A stretch of 64,000 bases of DNA from Chitinispirillales bacterium ANBcel5 (GTDB taxonomy: Bacteria; Fibrobacterota; Chitinivibrionia; Chitinivibrionales; Chitinispirillaceae), in the NCBI GenBank assembly GCA_029688955.1, contig JARUKZ010000011.1, positions 62,001 to 126,000 of the forward strand, read 5' to 3'. Shown piece by piece: positions 1 to 8,582 of this stretch (positions are counted from its first letter, which is position 1; the number at the start of each line of letters is the position of its first letter). The notes under the pieces were generated by a model that saw only the letters and a program-made list of their open reading frames with translations, did not search any database and had not been told where the DNA came from. Both the position numbers and the translations under genes were made by a program.

Positions 1-1
1 C

Positions 2-784
2 GATGAATCTGCCGATACCTCAAGAGTGGAACTTCACAAAACTTCATCATCACAAAGAAACTTTCATACTATAAGTGACAATAGTGCTGTCCTTTCTAAT
101 CTTGATGTCATAAACATCCCCCCCAAAAAGAACCATCCGAGGATCAAAATGGTTCACCTTACAGGAGAAATAGCCCGACCTGGTGTTTATTCGATAATTA
201 AAGATGTAACTACTGCCAGAATGGCTATTGAAAATGCAGGGGGGGGCAAAGAATCTGGAAATCTGGATCGGGCTGTGATTATAAGGCATGGAAAACATCT
301 GCCGGAACGCTTTAGTCATGGTGCATCAAAACTTTCTGGGGTTAGACCTGAACTTAGTACCTCATTATCGATGATATCCTCAACCTCTGATCATGCAATA
401 ATAAGACTCAGTGATAGCACTAAAGATGTGATACTTAAAAAAGGTGATCAGATATATGTACCTAAATTGGATGATTTTGTCTATCTAAGTGGAAGCGTTA
501 ACAACCCAGGGGCCTATCCCTATGTACCGGGGCAGAACCGCTCGTATTACATAAGTCAGGCTGGAGGACTGGCCAGAAATGCAAGTCGCACAAATATTCA
601 GGTTGTAAAAAGGTATGGTGAAGCCGTTCAGGTCGTGGATACAAATGAGATTGAGCCAGGGGATATAATAACAGTACCGGCTTCTCAACAGTACAGATTT
701 TTATCCACGGTTTTTATTCCTATCATAACGGCTATTGCTACAACTGTTTCTGTTGGTTTAGCTATTTATAATACTGCTAAGTAA
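2..784 (+). CDS. SLBB-domain polysaccharide export protein, 5' partial
   Basis: The reading frame is open from base 2 with no stop, so the true start lies left of the window; a GTG at 26 is in frame but is probably internal. The visible part holds two SLBB-like (soluble ligand-binding beta-grasp) repeats, one around VHLTGEIARPGVYSI and one around VYLSGSVNNPGAYPY, each followed by an AGG-type turn (ENAGGGKESGN, SQAGGLARNAS). A hydrophobic segment near the C-terminus (FIPIITAIATTVSVGLAIY) would anchor it in a membrane. SLBB proteins of the Wza/OtnA type carry exopolysaccharide or capsule across the periplasm and outer membrane. The family is clear; the exact role cannot be settled without the N-terminal half and its upstream neighbours. 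Confidence 0.75.
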   Translation, partial: DESADTSRVELHKTSSSQRNFHTISDNSAVLSNLDVINIPPKKNHPRIKMVHLTGEIARPGVYSIIKDVTTARMAIENAGGGKESGNLDRAVIIRHGKHLPERFSHGASKLSGVRPELSTSLSMISSTSDHAIIRLSDSTKDVILKKGDQIYVPKLDDFVYLSGSVNNPGAYPYVPGQNRSYYISQAGGLARNASRTNIQVVKRYGEAVQVVDTNEIEPGDIITVPASQQYRFLSTVFIPIITAIATTVSVGLAIYNTAK

Positions 785-1048
785 ACACAAACAGTCGGAA
801 AGACGGGAACTGAATTACAGTACAGTAAAATTCTGGGGAAGAGGAGTTTTAGGTTTTGTAACCAAATGCTTCTCTTAACCAAATCAGTAATTTGTTAGAA
901 ACGGCGAGAAGCTTGTTTGTTTAATTCTTCTAACAACTTCATATATTATAAAATACTCACCATGACTTATATTTAAGGGTATAAAAGTTACTGCATTTCT
1001 GTAACCGTAAGATTCGTTCATCTTCAAAACTGTGCCTTTAGGAGTAGA
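785..1048. other. Intergenic stretch upstream of the ThiD2-like gene
   Basis: No convincing gene. It contains a 9-bp inverted repeat TTGTTAGAA (892-900) / TTCTAACAA (928-936) with a 27-nt loop, too long-looped and without a T-tract to be a good terminator. A ribosome-binding-like AGGAG at 1040-1044 closes the region and is probably used by the next gene. Confidence 0.4.
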
Positions 1049-1051
1049 ATT

Positions 1052-1477
1052 CTGCAACAACCCCTTTCCACCTTTCGTATCCTCGATGCTAACCTTAACC
1101 GTCTTCGTGAAGCCCTCAGGGTCATAGAGGAGTTTTTTCGGTTTTATAAAGATCAGGAGGATGCTTCTGTAGAGATTAAGTCGTTGCGCCATCTTTTACC
1201 TGATATCGAGAAGTCCCTTGGAAGCGGCAACCTTCTTAAGGCCAGAGATACAGAAAAGGATTGTTTCTCCCGTGAGTGTCGTCCAGAAGAGATGAAGCGG
1301 GCTGTGCTTGAAGATGTACTTCGCGCCAACTTCAAGCGTGCTCAAGAAGCTTCACGTTCAATTGAAGAGTATTCAAAGCTTACCGAGACTCCCGAGGTGT
1401 CCGAAACTGCAAAAAAGATTCGCTTTTTACTATATTCCATAGAAAAAAATGTTGTAATCGGGGAAAGAGATGGCTAA
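1052..1477 (+). CDS. Stand-alone ThiD2-like (thiamine-phosphate synthase N-domain type) protein, non-canonical start
   Basis: The translated frame reads ILDANLNRLREALRVIEE, then SLRHLLP, ARDTEKD, ANFKRAQEASRSIEEY and IRFLLYSIEK. This ordered set is the hallmark of the ThiD2 domain usually fused in front of ThiE (thiamine phosphate synthase), a family reported to phosphorylate hydroxymethylpyrimidine phosphate. Here it stands alone at about 141 residues. The conserved N-terminal block begins at base 1079, yet the frame has no ATG, GTG or TTG between its upstream stop (974) and base 1184, which is well inside the domain. An AGGAG at 1040-1044 sits 4 nt before ATT (1049) and 7 nt before CTG (1052), so I place the start at CTG. 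The 3' end overlaps ftsK by 8 nt. Family assignment is good; the start and the activity are inferred. Confidence 0.65.
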   Translation: MQQPLSTFRILDANLNRLREALRVIEEFFRFYKDQEDASVEIKSLRHLLPDIEKSLGSGNLLKARDTEKDCFSRECRPEEMKRAVLEDVLRANFKRAQEASRSIEEYSKLTETPEVSETAKKIRFLLYSIEKNVVIGERDG

Positions 1478-4010
1478 AAGAAAGAAAACCGTTAAAAGCA
1501 CCGATAAAAAGAGTGATAAAAAAAACTCCTCGGATATAACCAATGGAATATGGGGGATAATATTTCTGTCCCTGGGGTTTTTGGTACTGTTGTCTTTGCT
1601 CTCGCACTTTGTGGCACCTGGAGAAAATATTCTGGGTCCTGTTCTGGGGGACAGATTAGCCAGTGGAATGATCTATTTCTTTGGCTCCCTCTCATCTTTG
1701 AATGTTCCTGTATCCATTCTCCTAATAGGGTGGTCACGTCTTAAAGCTGAACCTCTAAAGTATAAGCATCTGCTTTTTTTTAACACTATCGCGCTTCAGC
1801 TCTGTGTACTCTTTGCAATACGTCACCTTCCTCATATCAGCCCAGACTATATAAGCACGGTTCAGTCCAACTATCTGGGGGTGATGGTTATACAGTTCAT
1901 AAAACCTGTTTTTGGGAATCAGGTATTTGGACCCTATTTTCTTACTGTGCTGGCCATGACGGTAACGGTACTTTATGCCTTAAAAATAAAGCCCCAGTTT
2001 ATAGCGCATTTTTTTGCCGGTTGGATTCAACAAGGTTGGAGCTGGGTTTGTAAAACCTACGACGCAATGATCCACTCATTTAAAGCATCACCTCCCATTC
2101 GTTCTGAAAGCGATGATAGCGCGGGAGCAAAAAGGAGATCCTCACAAAAGGAAAAAGAGAAAAACGACAAAAACCAGGATAAAGAGGAGAAAACTCCTGA
2201 AATTCAAACTCCTGTTATTGCTCAGGCAGCGGTTCCTGCTCTTGAAGAAAGTGCCAGAGAGGCGGTGGGGGCACCAGTTGCTTCGGGACCCAAAAACCCC
2301 GGCATTGAGGAAGATGCTAAAAAGCGTCTTGAAGAGGAAATTGCTGCTTTTAGGGCCAAAAAGAGTCAACCAATCCAAATTATGTCTATTGAGACTCAGG
2401 AGGTGGAATCAGAAGCAGAATCTGAAATCGATGAGGACAATTACATGGATGGTGGTACTATTCCTGTTGATATAGCTCAGGGCGCTGAAGGCGAGGTTGA
2501 TTCACACCTGAAGATGACAAAGCCCTCTGTGCCACAAAAACCCTATGTTGTACCGTCGGCAGAAGTTATCCCGGATCCACCCCCTCTTACGGGTATGATT
2601 GATAAGGAGACTATAGAGCGTAACTCAGTTATTCTCGAGAAAACCCTGATGAATTTCGGTGTTGAGGGTAAAGTGGTGTTTGTAAGCCCGGGGCCGGTTG
2701 TTACCCGTTATGAAATTGAGCTTGCGCCGGGAATAAAGGTAAGTAAGGTTGTGGGGCTCCATGATGACATATCGATGGCGGTAAGTGGGCAGAGAATAAG
2801 AATCGAGGCACCTATACCGGGAAAATCTGCTGTGGGCATTGAGCTTCCCAACCCAGAGCGGCAGATCGTTCATTTCAAAACCATTCTTACTTCAGATGTA
2901 TTCAGAAAAACCCGGGCAAAGGTACCCGTTATTATCGGGACGAATATATCGGGTGCTCCCTATGTCACCGATATAACCAAAATGCCTCATGTTCTTATCG
3001 CGGGACAAACCGGATCCGGGAAAAGTGTGTGTATAAATTCGATTATCTGCAGCATGCTTATGACCAAAAAACCCGAAGAATTACGGCTAATCATGATAGA
3101 TCCAAAGAAAGTGGAACTTGCGTTTTACGAAGGTATTCCGCATTTGTTGTCACCTGTAGTAACCGAGTCCAAGCTTGCGGTGAAAGCTCTTCAGTGGGGG
3201 GTTGTAGAGATGGAACGTCGCTACAGGATGCTTGCAAAGGTTGGTGCACGGAATATCGAATCCTTTAATACCCGGGTGGATTCGGGAAAACTAAAAGGTA
3301 TTCTGCCTGATGAAGACAATAAACAGCTTCCCTTTATCGTTATCATAGTTGATGAACTTGCGGATCTTATGATGACTGCATCAAAGGATGTGGAGGGGCT
3401 AATACAGAGAATCGCTCAGCTTGCAAGGGCTGTGGGGATTCATTTGATCGTGGCTACCCAGCGTCCTTCAGTGGATATTATTACCGGTCCGATCAAAGCC
3501 AATCTTACCTCAAGAATTGGCTTTCGCACAATTCAGTCAACTGATTCAAGAACTATTCTGGGGCACGTAGGGGCAGAAAAGTTACTTGGAATGGGTGATA
3601 TGCTGTTTTTGCGTAACGGCGCCCCTGAGATCGAACGGTTTCATGGTGCTTTTATATCCGAAGAGGATGTGGAAACAATAGTAGAAGAGGTACGCAGTCA
3701 GCAGATTGAAATCGAAAAGATCGACTCGTTTCAGGATGCTGTGGAAGAGGGGGGGCCTGCAGAGGTCAGTATCGCAGGTGAGAGTGACCGTGATGAGTTG
3801 TTTGAAGATGCTGCCCGGACGATTGTGTCAATTGGACAGGGTTCTACGTCTCTTCTTCAACGTAGAATGAAGATCGGTTATGCCCGTGCGGGGCGTCTTA
3901 TGGATGAGCTTGAGCGGGCGGGCATTGTTGGTCCACAGGAGGGCAGCAAGGTAAGAGAAGTATTGCTTAAACCCGCTGAACTTGATGAGTTAATGAGCAG
4001 ATGGAAGTAA
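1470..4010 (+). CDS. ftsK: DNA translocase FtsK/SpoIIIE
   Basis: 846 residues. The N-terminus (about 24-190) has several membrane helices, followed by a charged Lys/Glu/Pro/Ala-rich linker (about 200-370), the alpha/beta motor, and a C-terminal winged-helix gamma domain (about 773-846, LLQRRMKIGYARAGRLMDEL). The motor has Walker A GQTGSGKS near 511-518 and Walker B VDELADLMM near 625. FtsK pumps DNA at the division septum, resolves chromosome dimers with XerCD through the gamma domain reading oriented octamers, and helps assemble the divisome. Size and order are typical. The gene overlaps the ThiD2-like gene by 8 nt and lies just upstream of lolA, an order also found in E. coli. Confidence 0.95.
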   Translation: MAKRKKTVKSTDKKSDKKNSSDITNGIWGIIFLSLGFLVLLSLLSHFVAPGENILGPVLGDRLASGMIYFFGSLSSLNVPVSILLIGWSRLKAEPLKYKHLLFFNTIALQLCVLFAIRHLPHISPDYISTVQSNYLGVMVIQFIKPVFGNQVFGPYFLTVLAMTVTVLYALKIKPQFIAHFFAGWIQQGWSWVCKTYDAMIHSFKASPPIRSESDDSAGAKRRSSQKEKEKNDKNQDKEEKTPEIQTPVIAQAAVPALEESAREAVGAPVASGPKNPGIEEDAKKRLEEEIAAFRAKKSQPIQIMSIETQEVESEAESEIDEDNYMDGGTIPVDIAQGAEGEVDSHLKMTKPSVPQKPYVVPSAEVIPDPPPLTGMIDKETIERNSVILEKTLMNFGVEGKVVFVSPGPVVTRYEIELAPGIKVSKVVGLHDDISMAVSGQRIRIEAPIPGKSAVGIELPNPERQIVHFKTILTSDVFRKTRAKVPVIIGTNISGAPYVTDITKMPHVLIAGQTGSGKSVCINSIICSMLMTKKPEELRLIMIDPKKVELAFYEGIPHLLSPVVTESKLAVKALQWGVVEMERRYRMLAKVGARNIESFNTRVDSGKLKGILPDEDNKQLPFIVIIVDELADLMMTASKDVEGLIQRIAQLARAVGIHLIVATQRPSVDIITGPIKANLTSRIGFRTIQSTDSRTILGHVGAEKLLGMGDMLFLRNGAPEIERFHGAFISEEDVETIVEEVRSQQIEIEKIDSFQDAVEEGGPAEVSIAGESDRDELFEDAARTIVSIGQGSTSLLQRRMKIGYARAGRLMDELERAGIVGPQEGSKVREVLLKPAELDELMSRWK

Positions 4011-4025
4011 GAGAGGAGAAAAACG

Positions 4026-4649
4026 GTGAATTATTTTAAAATTGCAGCAGCTTCTGTAACGGCATTATTGTGTTTTTCATCGGTGGTGAATGCAGATGTG
4101 TCTGGTTTGATGAATCGCATAAGGGAAAACTATAATCCTGAAACTACCATGCATGCTCAATTTGAGCATACAATTTTCTGGAGCATTAGGGAGAGAGAAG
4201 AGAAAAGGGAAGGGGAGCTGTTTTTAGCACCGGGTGAGCGATTTAAGGCTAAACTGGGTAATGATTTGTTTGTAAGTGACGGAGAAACCTATTGGCAGTA
4301 CAGTAAAAGAAACAATCAGGTTATAATACATCACCTTTCAAGTATCGACCTGTCTCACCAACCCTCCCAGTTACTTTCCACCTATATTACCAACCACTCC
4401 TTTGAAAAAGCAGGTCACGAAGACGGGTTTCTGGTTTTGAGATCAACTCAGTCAGATCAGAACTACTCCTCTATACAGGCATGGGTAGATGAGGAGAGTG
4501 CGATAGTAAAAAAACTGCAGCTTGTGGATAAAAATGATAACATTAATACATATTTATTTAGAAAAACGGTTTTCGGTAACCCTGTTACCCCCGAAACATT
4601 CCAGTTTGCTATCCCCGGGGACACTGATGTACAGGATATGAGGGAGTGA
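4026..4649 (+). CDS. lolA: Outer-membrane lipoprotein carrier LolA
   Basis: 207 residues with a Sec signal peptide (hydrophobic run about 7-20, cleavage after VNA). The mature part fits the LolA fold: FEHTIFWSIREREEKREGELFLAPGERFKA, followed by VSDGETYWQYSKRNNQVIIHH and a late VDEESAIVKKLQLVD/FRKTVFGN segment. LolA accepts lipoproteins from LolCDE at the inner membrane and hands them to the outer-membrane receptor through the periplasm. The start is GTG with GAGAGGAG at 4011-4018. The ftsK-lolA order supports the call. Overall similarity to proteobacterial LolA looks weak but the pattern is right. Confidence 0.8.
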   Translation: MNYFKIAAASVTALLCFSSVVNADVSGLMNRIRENYNPETTMHAQFEHTIFWSIREREEKREGELFLAPGERFKAKLGNDLFVSDGETYWQYSKRNNQVIIHHLSSIDLSHQPSQLLSTYITNHSFEKAGHEDGFLVLRSTQSDQNYSSIQAWVDEESAIVKKLQLVDKNDNINTYLFRKTVFGNPVTPETFQFAIPGDTDVQDMRE

Positions 4650-4650
4650 A

Positions 4651-6162
4651 ATGCTGCAGATTGAATCATTGTCTTTTTCGTTTTTAACAAAAGCGCTTTT
4701 GATTTTTGTGAGTACAGTGTCGCTTGCCTACTCACAATTTGATGAAACCTCGGAGATAACCTCAAATAACATCCTATCACTGAGCGGATCAGGCGACACC
4801 CTGTGGATTGCAACGGACAGAGGGTTTAATCTGATTGAAGGGCTTAAGGGAGATGACTGGAAAGGGTTCAGAAATAACAGCCCTGGTGAACAAATTATAG
4901 GTATGGATTTTAGGGATGGGGTATTTGCTGCCCTTCTTCTAAATTCTCACGCTACTCATCCTGCAAAAATCTGGCATTACGAACATGAGGGTCAAAATCA
5001 GCACCAAATTTCTATTGAATGGCCCGACGCTGTTCGCTCAGAAATGGAGACAACCCCAACCGGCATCGTCGCTTATGGAAACTATTTCTGGATAGCGTCT
5101 CAGGATGGTGGCCTTGTGCGCTTTGATCCCTTGTATCGCGAATTTAAAGTTTTCCTGCCCGGCTCAGAAGATTCAGATGATCTTTCCGGGTTTATTCCCC
5201 CTGCACAAAACACTGAAGAATACTCAGTTCAAAGTGTATCTCTTATGGATACGGTGCTTGTCGTTACTACTCCATCCCGGGTGTTCCTGTTCAATCCTTC
5301 TGACAACAGTTGGAGTGAAGAGGTAAGTACATCGGTTTCCGGGAATGGGTATGAGAATTTCCAGGCTGCGTTTGCACTACAGCATGAAGAGAAAAAAGTT
5401 CTTTATGGTTTTATTGGTTCTGATGAGCAAACGCCTGCTTCCTTATTCCGCTACTCTTTTGAAACAGAAAACTGGACCCGGGTGTTTTCTCAGTCTCCTC
5501 AACTTGTTTCAAGCGCCGGATACAACGGCTATTTCTATACTGTATACGAAGAAAACCAAATAAATCTTCACCAGGATACTCTGTCGGTTTCAAGTGATTA
5601 CAGCTCTGCTTTATCTCCTGTGATAATCGAGGATTACCATGATTATCAGGCCCGAATGAGCAGAATCGTTCAGGGAGAGTATCCCCAACGGGTTAATGAT
5701 ATCCTCTATTTACCCCGTAGCGACTCTTCCGGTACGCTTGTCGTTGCTACTTCCGCAGGTTTATATATCAGTGATAATGAGCAGTTAAGTGCTGATGGCT
5801 CTGAATTTCGCATTGTTCAGCATATGAGAAAAATAAGGGCTGATGAGACCTATGCTCTTCCTGGTATTATAAGGGAATCGGCAGACAGGCGATACGACAG
5901 AGCGGTCTTTGTGTACCGGCTTTCCCGTGATGCACGGGTGAGTATTGATATTTATGATTACAACATGAGTCATGTTAAAAATATAGTATCCAATTCCATG
6001 CGTACAGCGCAAAGCGCGACCGGGCGCAGTACTGAACCATCATCTGATTATTGGGATGGTACGGATACTCATGGCAGAGTTGTTACTCCGGGTGTTTATT
6101 ATTACAAGATCAGCTCAAGTGAGGGAGAAAGATTTTTTGGTAAAGTTATCGTTGCGAAGTAA
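4651..6162 (+). CDS. Secreted beta-propeller-like protein with C-terminal FlgD-Ig/type A-like sorting domain
   Basis: 503 residues. A signal peptide (LLIFVSTVSLAYSQ) is followed by short repeats such as LSGSGDTLWIATDRGFNLI, YGNYFWIASQDGGLVRFDP and TLVVATSAGLYISDN, which look like two-component-regulator/WD-type propeller blades. The last 90 residues (about 415-503) form an Ig-like FlgD_ig/Por-secretion-tail-type domain with the characteristic DYWDGTDTHGRVVTPGVYYYKIS and a final KVIVAK strand. Such C-terminal domains mark exported cell-surface proteins in Bacteroidota and Fibrobacterota. It starts 1 nt after the lolA stop and overlaps the following PorV-like gene. No enzymatic motif is visible. 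Confidence 0.6.
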   Translation: MLQIESLSFSFLTKALLIFVSTVSLAYSQFDETSEITSNNILSLSGSGDTLWIATDRGFNLIEGLKGDDWKGFRNNSPGEQIIGMDFRDGVFAALLLNSHATHPAKIWHYEHEGQNQHQISIEWPDAVRSEMETTPTGIVAYGNYFWIASQDGGLVRFDPLYREFKVFLPGSEDSDDLSGFIPPAQNTEEYSVQSVSLMDTVLVVTTPSRVFLFNPSDNSWSEEVSTSVSGNGYENFQAAFALQHEEKKVLYGFIGSDEQTPASLFRYSFETENWTRVFSQSPQLVSSAGYNGYFYTVYEENQINLHQDTLSVSSDYSSALSPVIIEDYHDYQARMSRIVQGEYPQRVNDILYLPRSDSSGTLVVATSAGLYISDNEQLSADGSEFRIVQHMRKIRADETYALPGIIRESADRRYDRAVFVYRLSRDARVSIDIYDYNMSHVKNIVSNSMRTAQSATGRSTEPSSDYWDGTDTHGRVVTPGVYYYKISSSEGERFFGKVIVAK

Positions 6163-7219
6163 AATTTTGTCCTCAGCAGCGCTGGTTATGGTATTGGCAA
6201 CCGGTTCTTTCGCATCACGCAGTGCTGGTCGTACCGATGCGTATATAAGGCCTGCGGCAGGAGCTGCTGCTATGGGGTTTGGGGGGGCATACAGTGTCGC
6301 CCCCGATTATCTGATCTCCTGGTACAACCCTGCTCATCTTGCTTCACTGCGCCAGACCAGGGCTTCGCTTGGAGGAGGGTTTCGCTCTCTTGGCAGAAGG
6401 GAAGGAGCTGCATCATTGCAGTTTAGGGTTCCACCGAGACTCGGCGCCGGTATCTCTGTTCTCTACAGGGGAGATCCGTCTATCAGGGGACTATATGATG
6501 GGTACTACGAAGGTGGAACTGTGGTTAGAGAGGAGGCTCTTGAGCGTACGGCGTTCACTTCAATAACTACAAAATTTGCCGTGGGGTATAATTTCTCCCG
6601 TGCGCTGAAGCTGGGTGCTTCCATTGGCGTATTCTACCAGAGTTTGCCAACGACTCCAAATGATGACGGTGAAGTGCTTAACTCATCTGTTACAACCATA
6701 GGCGGGTTTGATTTTGCGGCTCAGTACACAGTTACTGAACCCTGGATAATTGCTCTGCAGTTAAAAAATCTGGGAGGCCGTGTGAAATGGCACTTTGAAG
6801 ATGTAGACTGGAGCAGACCTCCCCGGGAGGAAAAAATAGTCCCCTCTTTTGTGCTTGCAAGTCACCTGACAAGTGAATTGGCAGAACGGGTTTTTATCTG
6901 GAATTTGGATTTGGTCAATTATTTCCCCGATACAGACGGTGATGACCTTATTTCACCGGAGATGGTTATTCATACTGGTGCTGAGTGGCAGTATAGCAGT
7001 AATTTTTATATTCGTGCCGGCATAGGTGATATAGAGATTAATAGTGATATTTATCGTAACAGTTCTGAATTTTTCAGGGCGTTTTCCCCTCGTTTTTCCG
7101 CAGGGTTTTCCTGGGATATGGTGAATGTGATGGAGGGTGTGCGACTAAATTATGCAATAGCCACCGACAGAATCTGGGCTGGGGTGGATCAGGCGATGGA
7201 TATAACATTCATTTTTTGA
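6137..7219 (+). CDS. PorV/PorQ-like outer-membrane beta-barrel protein
   Basis: I choose the TTG at 6137 (about 360 residues): it follows GAGGGAGAAA at 6121-6130 and gives a clean signal peptide (KILSSAALVMVLATGSFA). An upstream GTG in this frame (6056) would add a non-signal extension inside the preceding gene. The mature protein opens with AAGAAAMGFGGAYSVAPD followed by WYNPAHLA, the N-terminal signature of the PorV/PorQ family. Many alternating-hydrophobic strands follow (FAVGYNFSRALKLGASIGVFYQ) and the chain ends IDMITFIF-like in Phe. PorV acts in type IX secretion as an outer-membrane barrel that receives cargo. The 5' end overlaps the FlgD-Ig gene, so the two are probably co-translated. 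Confidence 0.65.
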   Translation: MVKLSLRSKILSSAALVMVLATGSFASRSAGRTDAYIRPAAGAAAMGFGGAYSVAPDYLISWYNPAHLASLRQTRASLGGGFRSLGRREGAASLQFRVPPRLGAGISVLYRGDPSIRGLYDGYYEGGTVVREEALERTAFTSITTKFAVGYNFSRALKLGASIGVFYQSLPTTPNDDGEVLNSSVTTIGGFDFAAQYTVTEPWIIALQLKNLGGRVKWHFEDVDWSRPPREEKIVPSFVLASHLTSELAERVFIWNLDLVNYFPDTDGDDLISPEMVIHTGAEWQYSSNFYIRAGIGDIEINSDIYRNSSEFFRAFSPRFSAGFSWDMVNVMEGVRLNYAIATDRIWAGVDQAMDITFIF

Positions 7220-7229
7220 GGATTTAACT

Positions 7230-8405
7230 ATGGTTTTGCAATGTAAGGTCTTCAGGTTACTATTTATAGTTTTGGCCCTCTTAAGTGTCACACTTTTGGC
7301 AAGAGATCCAAGAGGGTCTGGTTTTATTTTTGTTGAAGAGCCTCTTAATCCCCGGTTGACTGCCATGGGGGGGGCTGGTACGGCTGTTGGTGCGGGAGGC
7401 TTTTCTTATTATAATCCTGCACAACCCTTTTTTACCGGTGTGCCCTACGTATCGGTTGAGTTTGGACAGATTTCAGGTGATTTGAACAAGGGTGGTGCAG
7501 AGACTGCGATTATTACTTCCAGGTGGTTTGCTGGGTTAAACTTCTCTACTCAAACTATCGATTTTCAGACTGCTACTGAGCGGGGGCCCGGTGAAATGGA
7601 TTCTCAGCAGGGTACACTTGCGGCTTTGACACTTGGTACCATAAGGGATGATTTCGCTTTGGCATTGGCCTTAAATGGCCTTCAGGACCGTATAGGATAC
7701 TCAAATACCTATCACGCGCTTTCGGCCAGTGCGGGCATTGCTTACAGGGTGATACCGGGCAGACTTAATTTTGGCGCAGCTGGTTTTCATGCAGGGAGAA
7801 ACAGAAGTAGTATGAACGATTCACTGGGTATAACACGCTTTGTCAGGGCCGGTGTTTCGTATGAAGAGAGGGTCAGAGAGATCCCTTTCACTGTTGCTGC
7901 TGACGTGGTGTATAGGGATGAAACTGCAGAGTTTCTTTTTCCGGTTGGCGTTGAGGTGCGCCCGTTACCCATGCTGGCCATACGGGCAGGCAAAAGAATC
8001 GGGCACCCAACTGATGTGTTTAGTGCTGGTGTAGGGCTTGATACCGATAATTTGTCATTTGATGTATCATTTGTGACAACAAAATTGGTTAGGGACTATG
8101 GAATGAAATGGTCAGCGGGGGTTAGTTATTATCTCCGGCCACGCCCCACAACTCATGAATTCAAGCCAATGGAGATAAAAGCCGATTATAGTAATGGGCA
8201 AAAGGAGCAAATAGAGGAGACGCTAACCATCGAGCGGCAAGAGAAACCGGTTCGGGCAGAGATTCACTTAGAAGAAGCAGATGAATCTGTTGAAGCGGAA
8301 GAAAAATCGGTACAGAAAATGCAGGAGAAAACTTTAGAGGCTCCTACTGATCTGCAGACCGACGAGTTTGAAGCAGCAAAAAGCGAATATGAAGAAGAAC
8401 GGTAA
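7230..8405 (+). CDS. Second PorV/PorQ-like outer-membrane protein with acidic C-terminal tail
   Basis: 391 residues with a signal peptide (LLFIVLALLSVTLLA). The mature N-terminus LNPRLTAMGGAGTAVGAGG followed by YYNPAQPFF repeats the PorV/PorQ-type signature of the upstream gene. Barrel strands continue to about residue 310 (WSAGVSYYLRPR). A further 75 or so residues are strongly charged and Glu-rich (EQIEETLTIERQ, EEADESVEAEEKSV), with no strand pattern, so they would be a disordered periplasmic or surface tail. It lies 10 nt downstream of its paralogue. The tail sets it apart from ordinary PorV. Function is inferred from family and context only. Confidence 0.55.
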   Translation: MVLQCKVFRLLFIVLALLSVTLLARDPRGSGFIFVEEPLNPRLTAMGGAGTAVGAGGFSYYNPAQPFFTGVPYVSVEFGQISGDLNKGGAETAIITSRWFAGLNFSTQTIDFQTATERGPGEMDSQQGTLAALTLGTIRDDFALALALNGLQDRIGYSNTYHALSASAGIAYRVIPGRLNFGAAGFHAGRNRSSMNDSLGITRFVRAGVSYEERVREIPFTVAADVVYRDETAEFLFPVGVEVRPLPMLAIRAGKRIGHPTDVFSAGVGLDTDNLSFDVSFVTTKLVRDYGMKWSAGVSYYLRPRPTTHEFKPMEIKADYSNGQKEQIEETLTIERQEKPVRAEIHLEEADESVEAEEKSVQKMQEKTLEAPTDLQTDEFEAAKSEYEEER

Positions 8406-8499
8406 GAATGATAACTGTTCAATTTAGGATAAAATACTACTTTTTTTGATAAATTAAACCTCTATTTTGCTCCAGGGGTTTCAAAATTGAAGTAAACTA

Positions 8500-8529
8500 T
8501 TGTATTTTTGAAGTTTAATATGTTAAAAT
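8500..8529 (+). promoter_or_regulatory. Candidate housekeeping promoter of the mre operon
   Basis: In the 177-nt AT-rich gap before mreB, TTGTAT (8500-8505) and TAAAAT (8524-8529) are separated by 18 nt. The fit to sigma-70 consensus is moderate, and AT-rich DNA gives chance matches, so this is only a candidate. Confidence 0.3.
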
Positions 8530-8582
8530 GCTCATTAGGATTAAAGAATCCATACAACCAGTTTTATTAGAGGCGCACATTT

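Noticed and set aside
892..936. Inverted repeat as terminator of the SLBB gene
   Set aside because: 27-nt loop and no T-tract.
884..1192. Minus-strand open frame of 102 codons
   Set aside because: Half of it lies opposite the conserved ThiD2-like frame and the rest has no ribosome site or recognisable motif.
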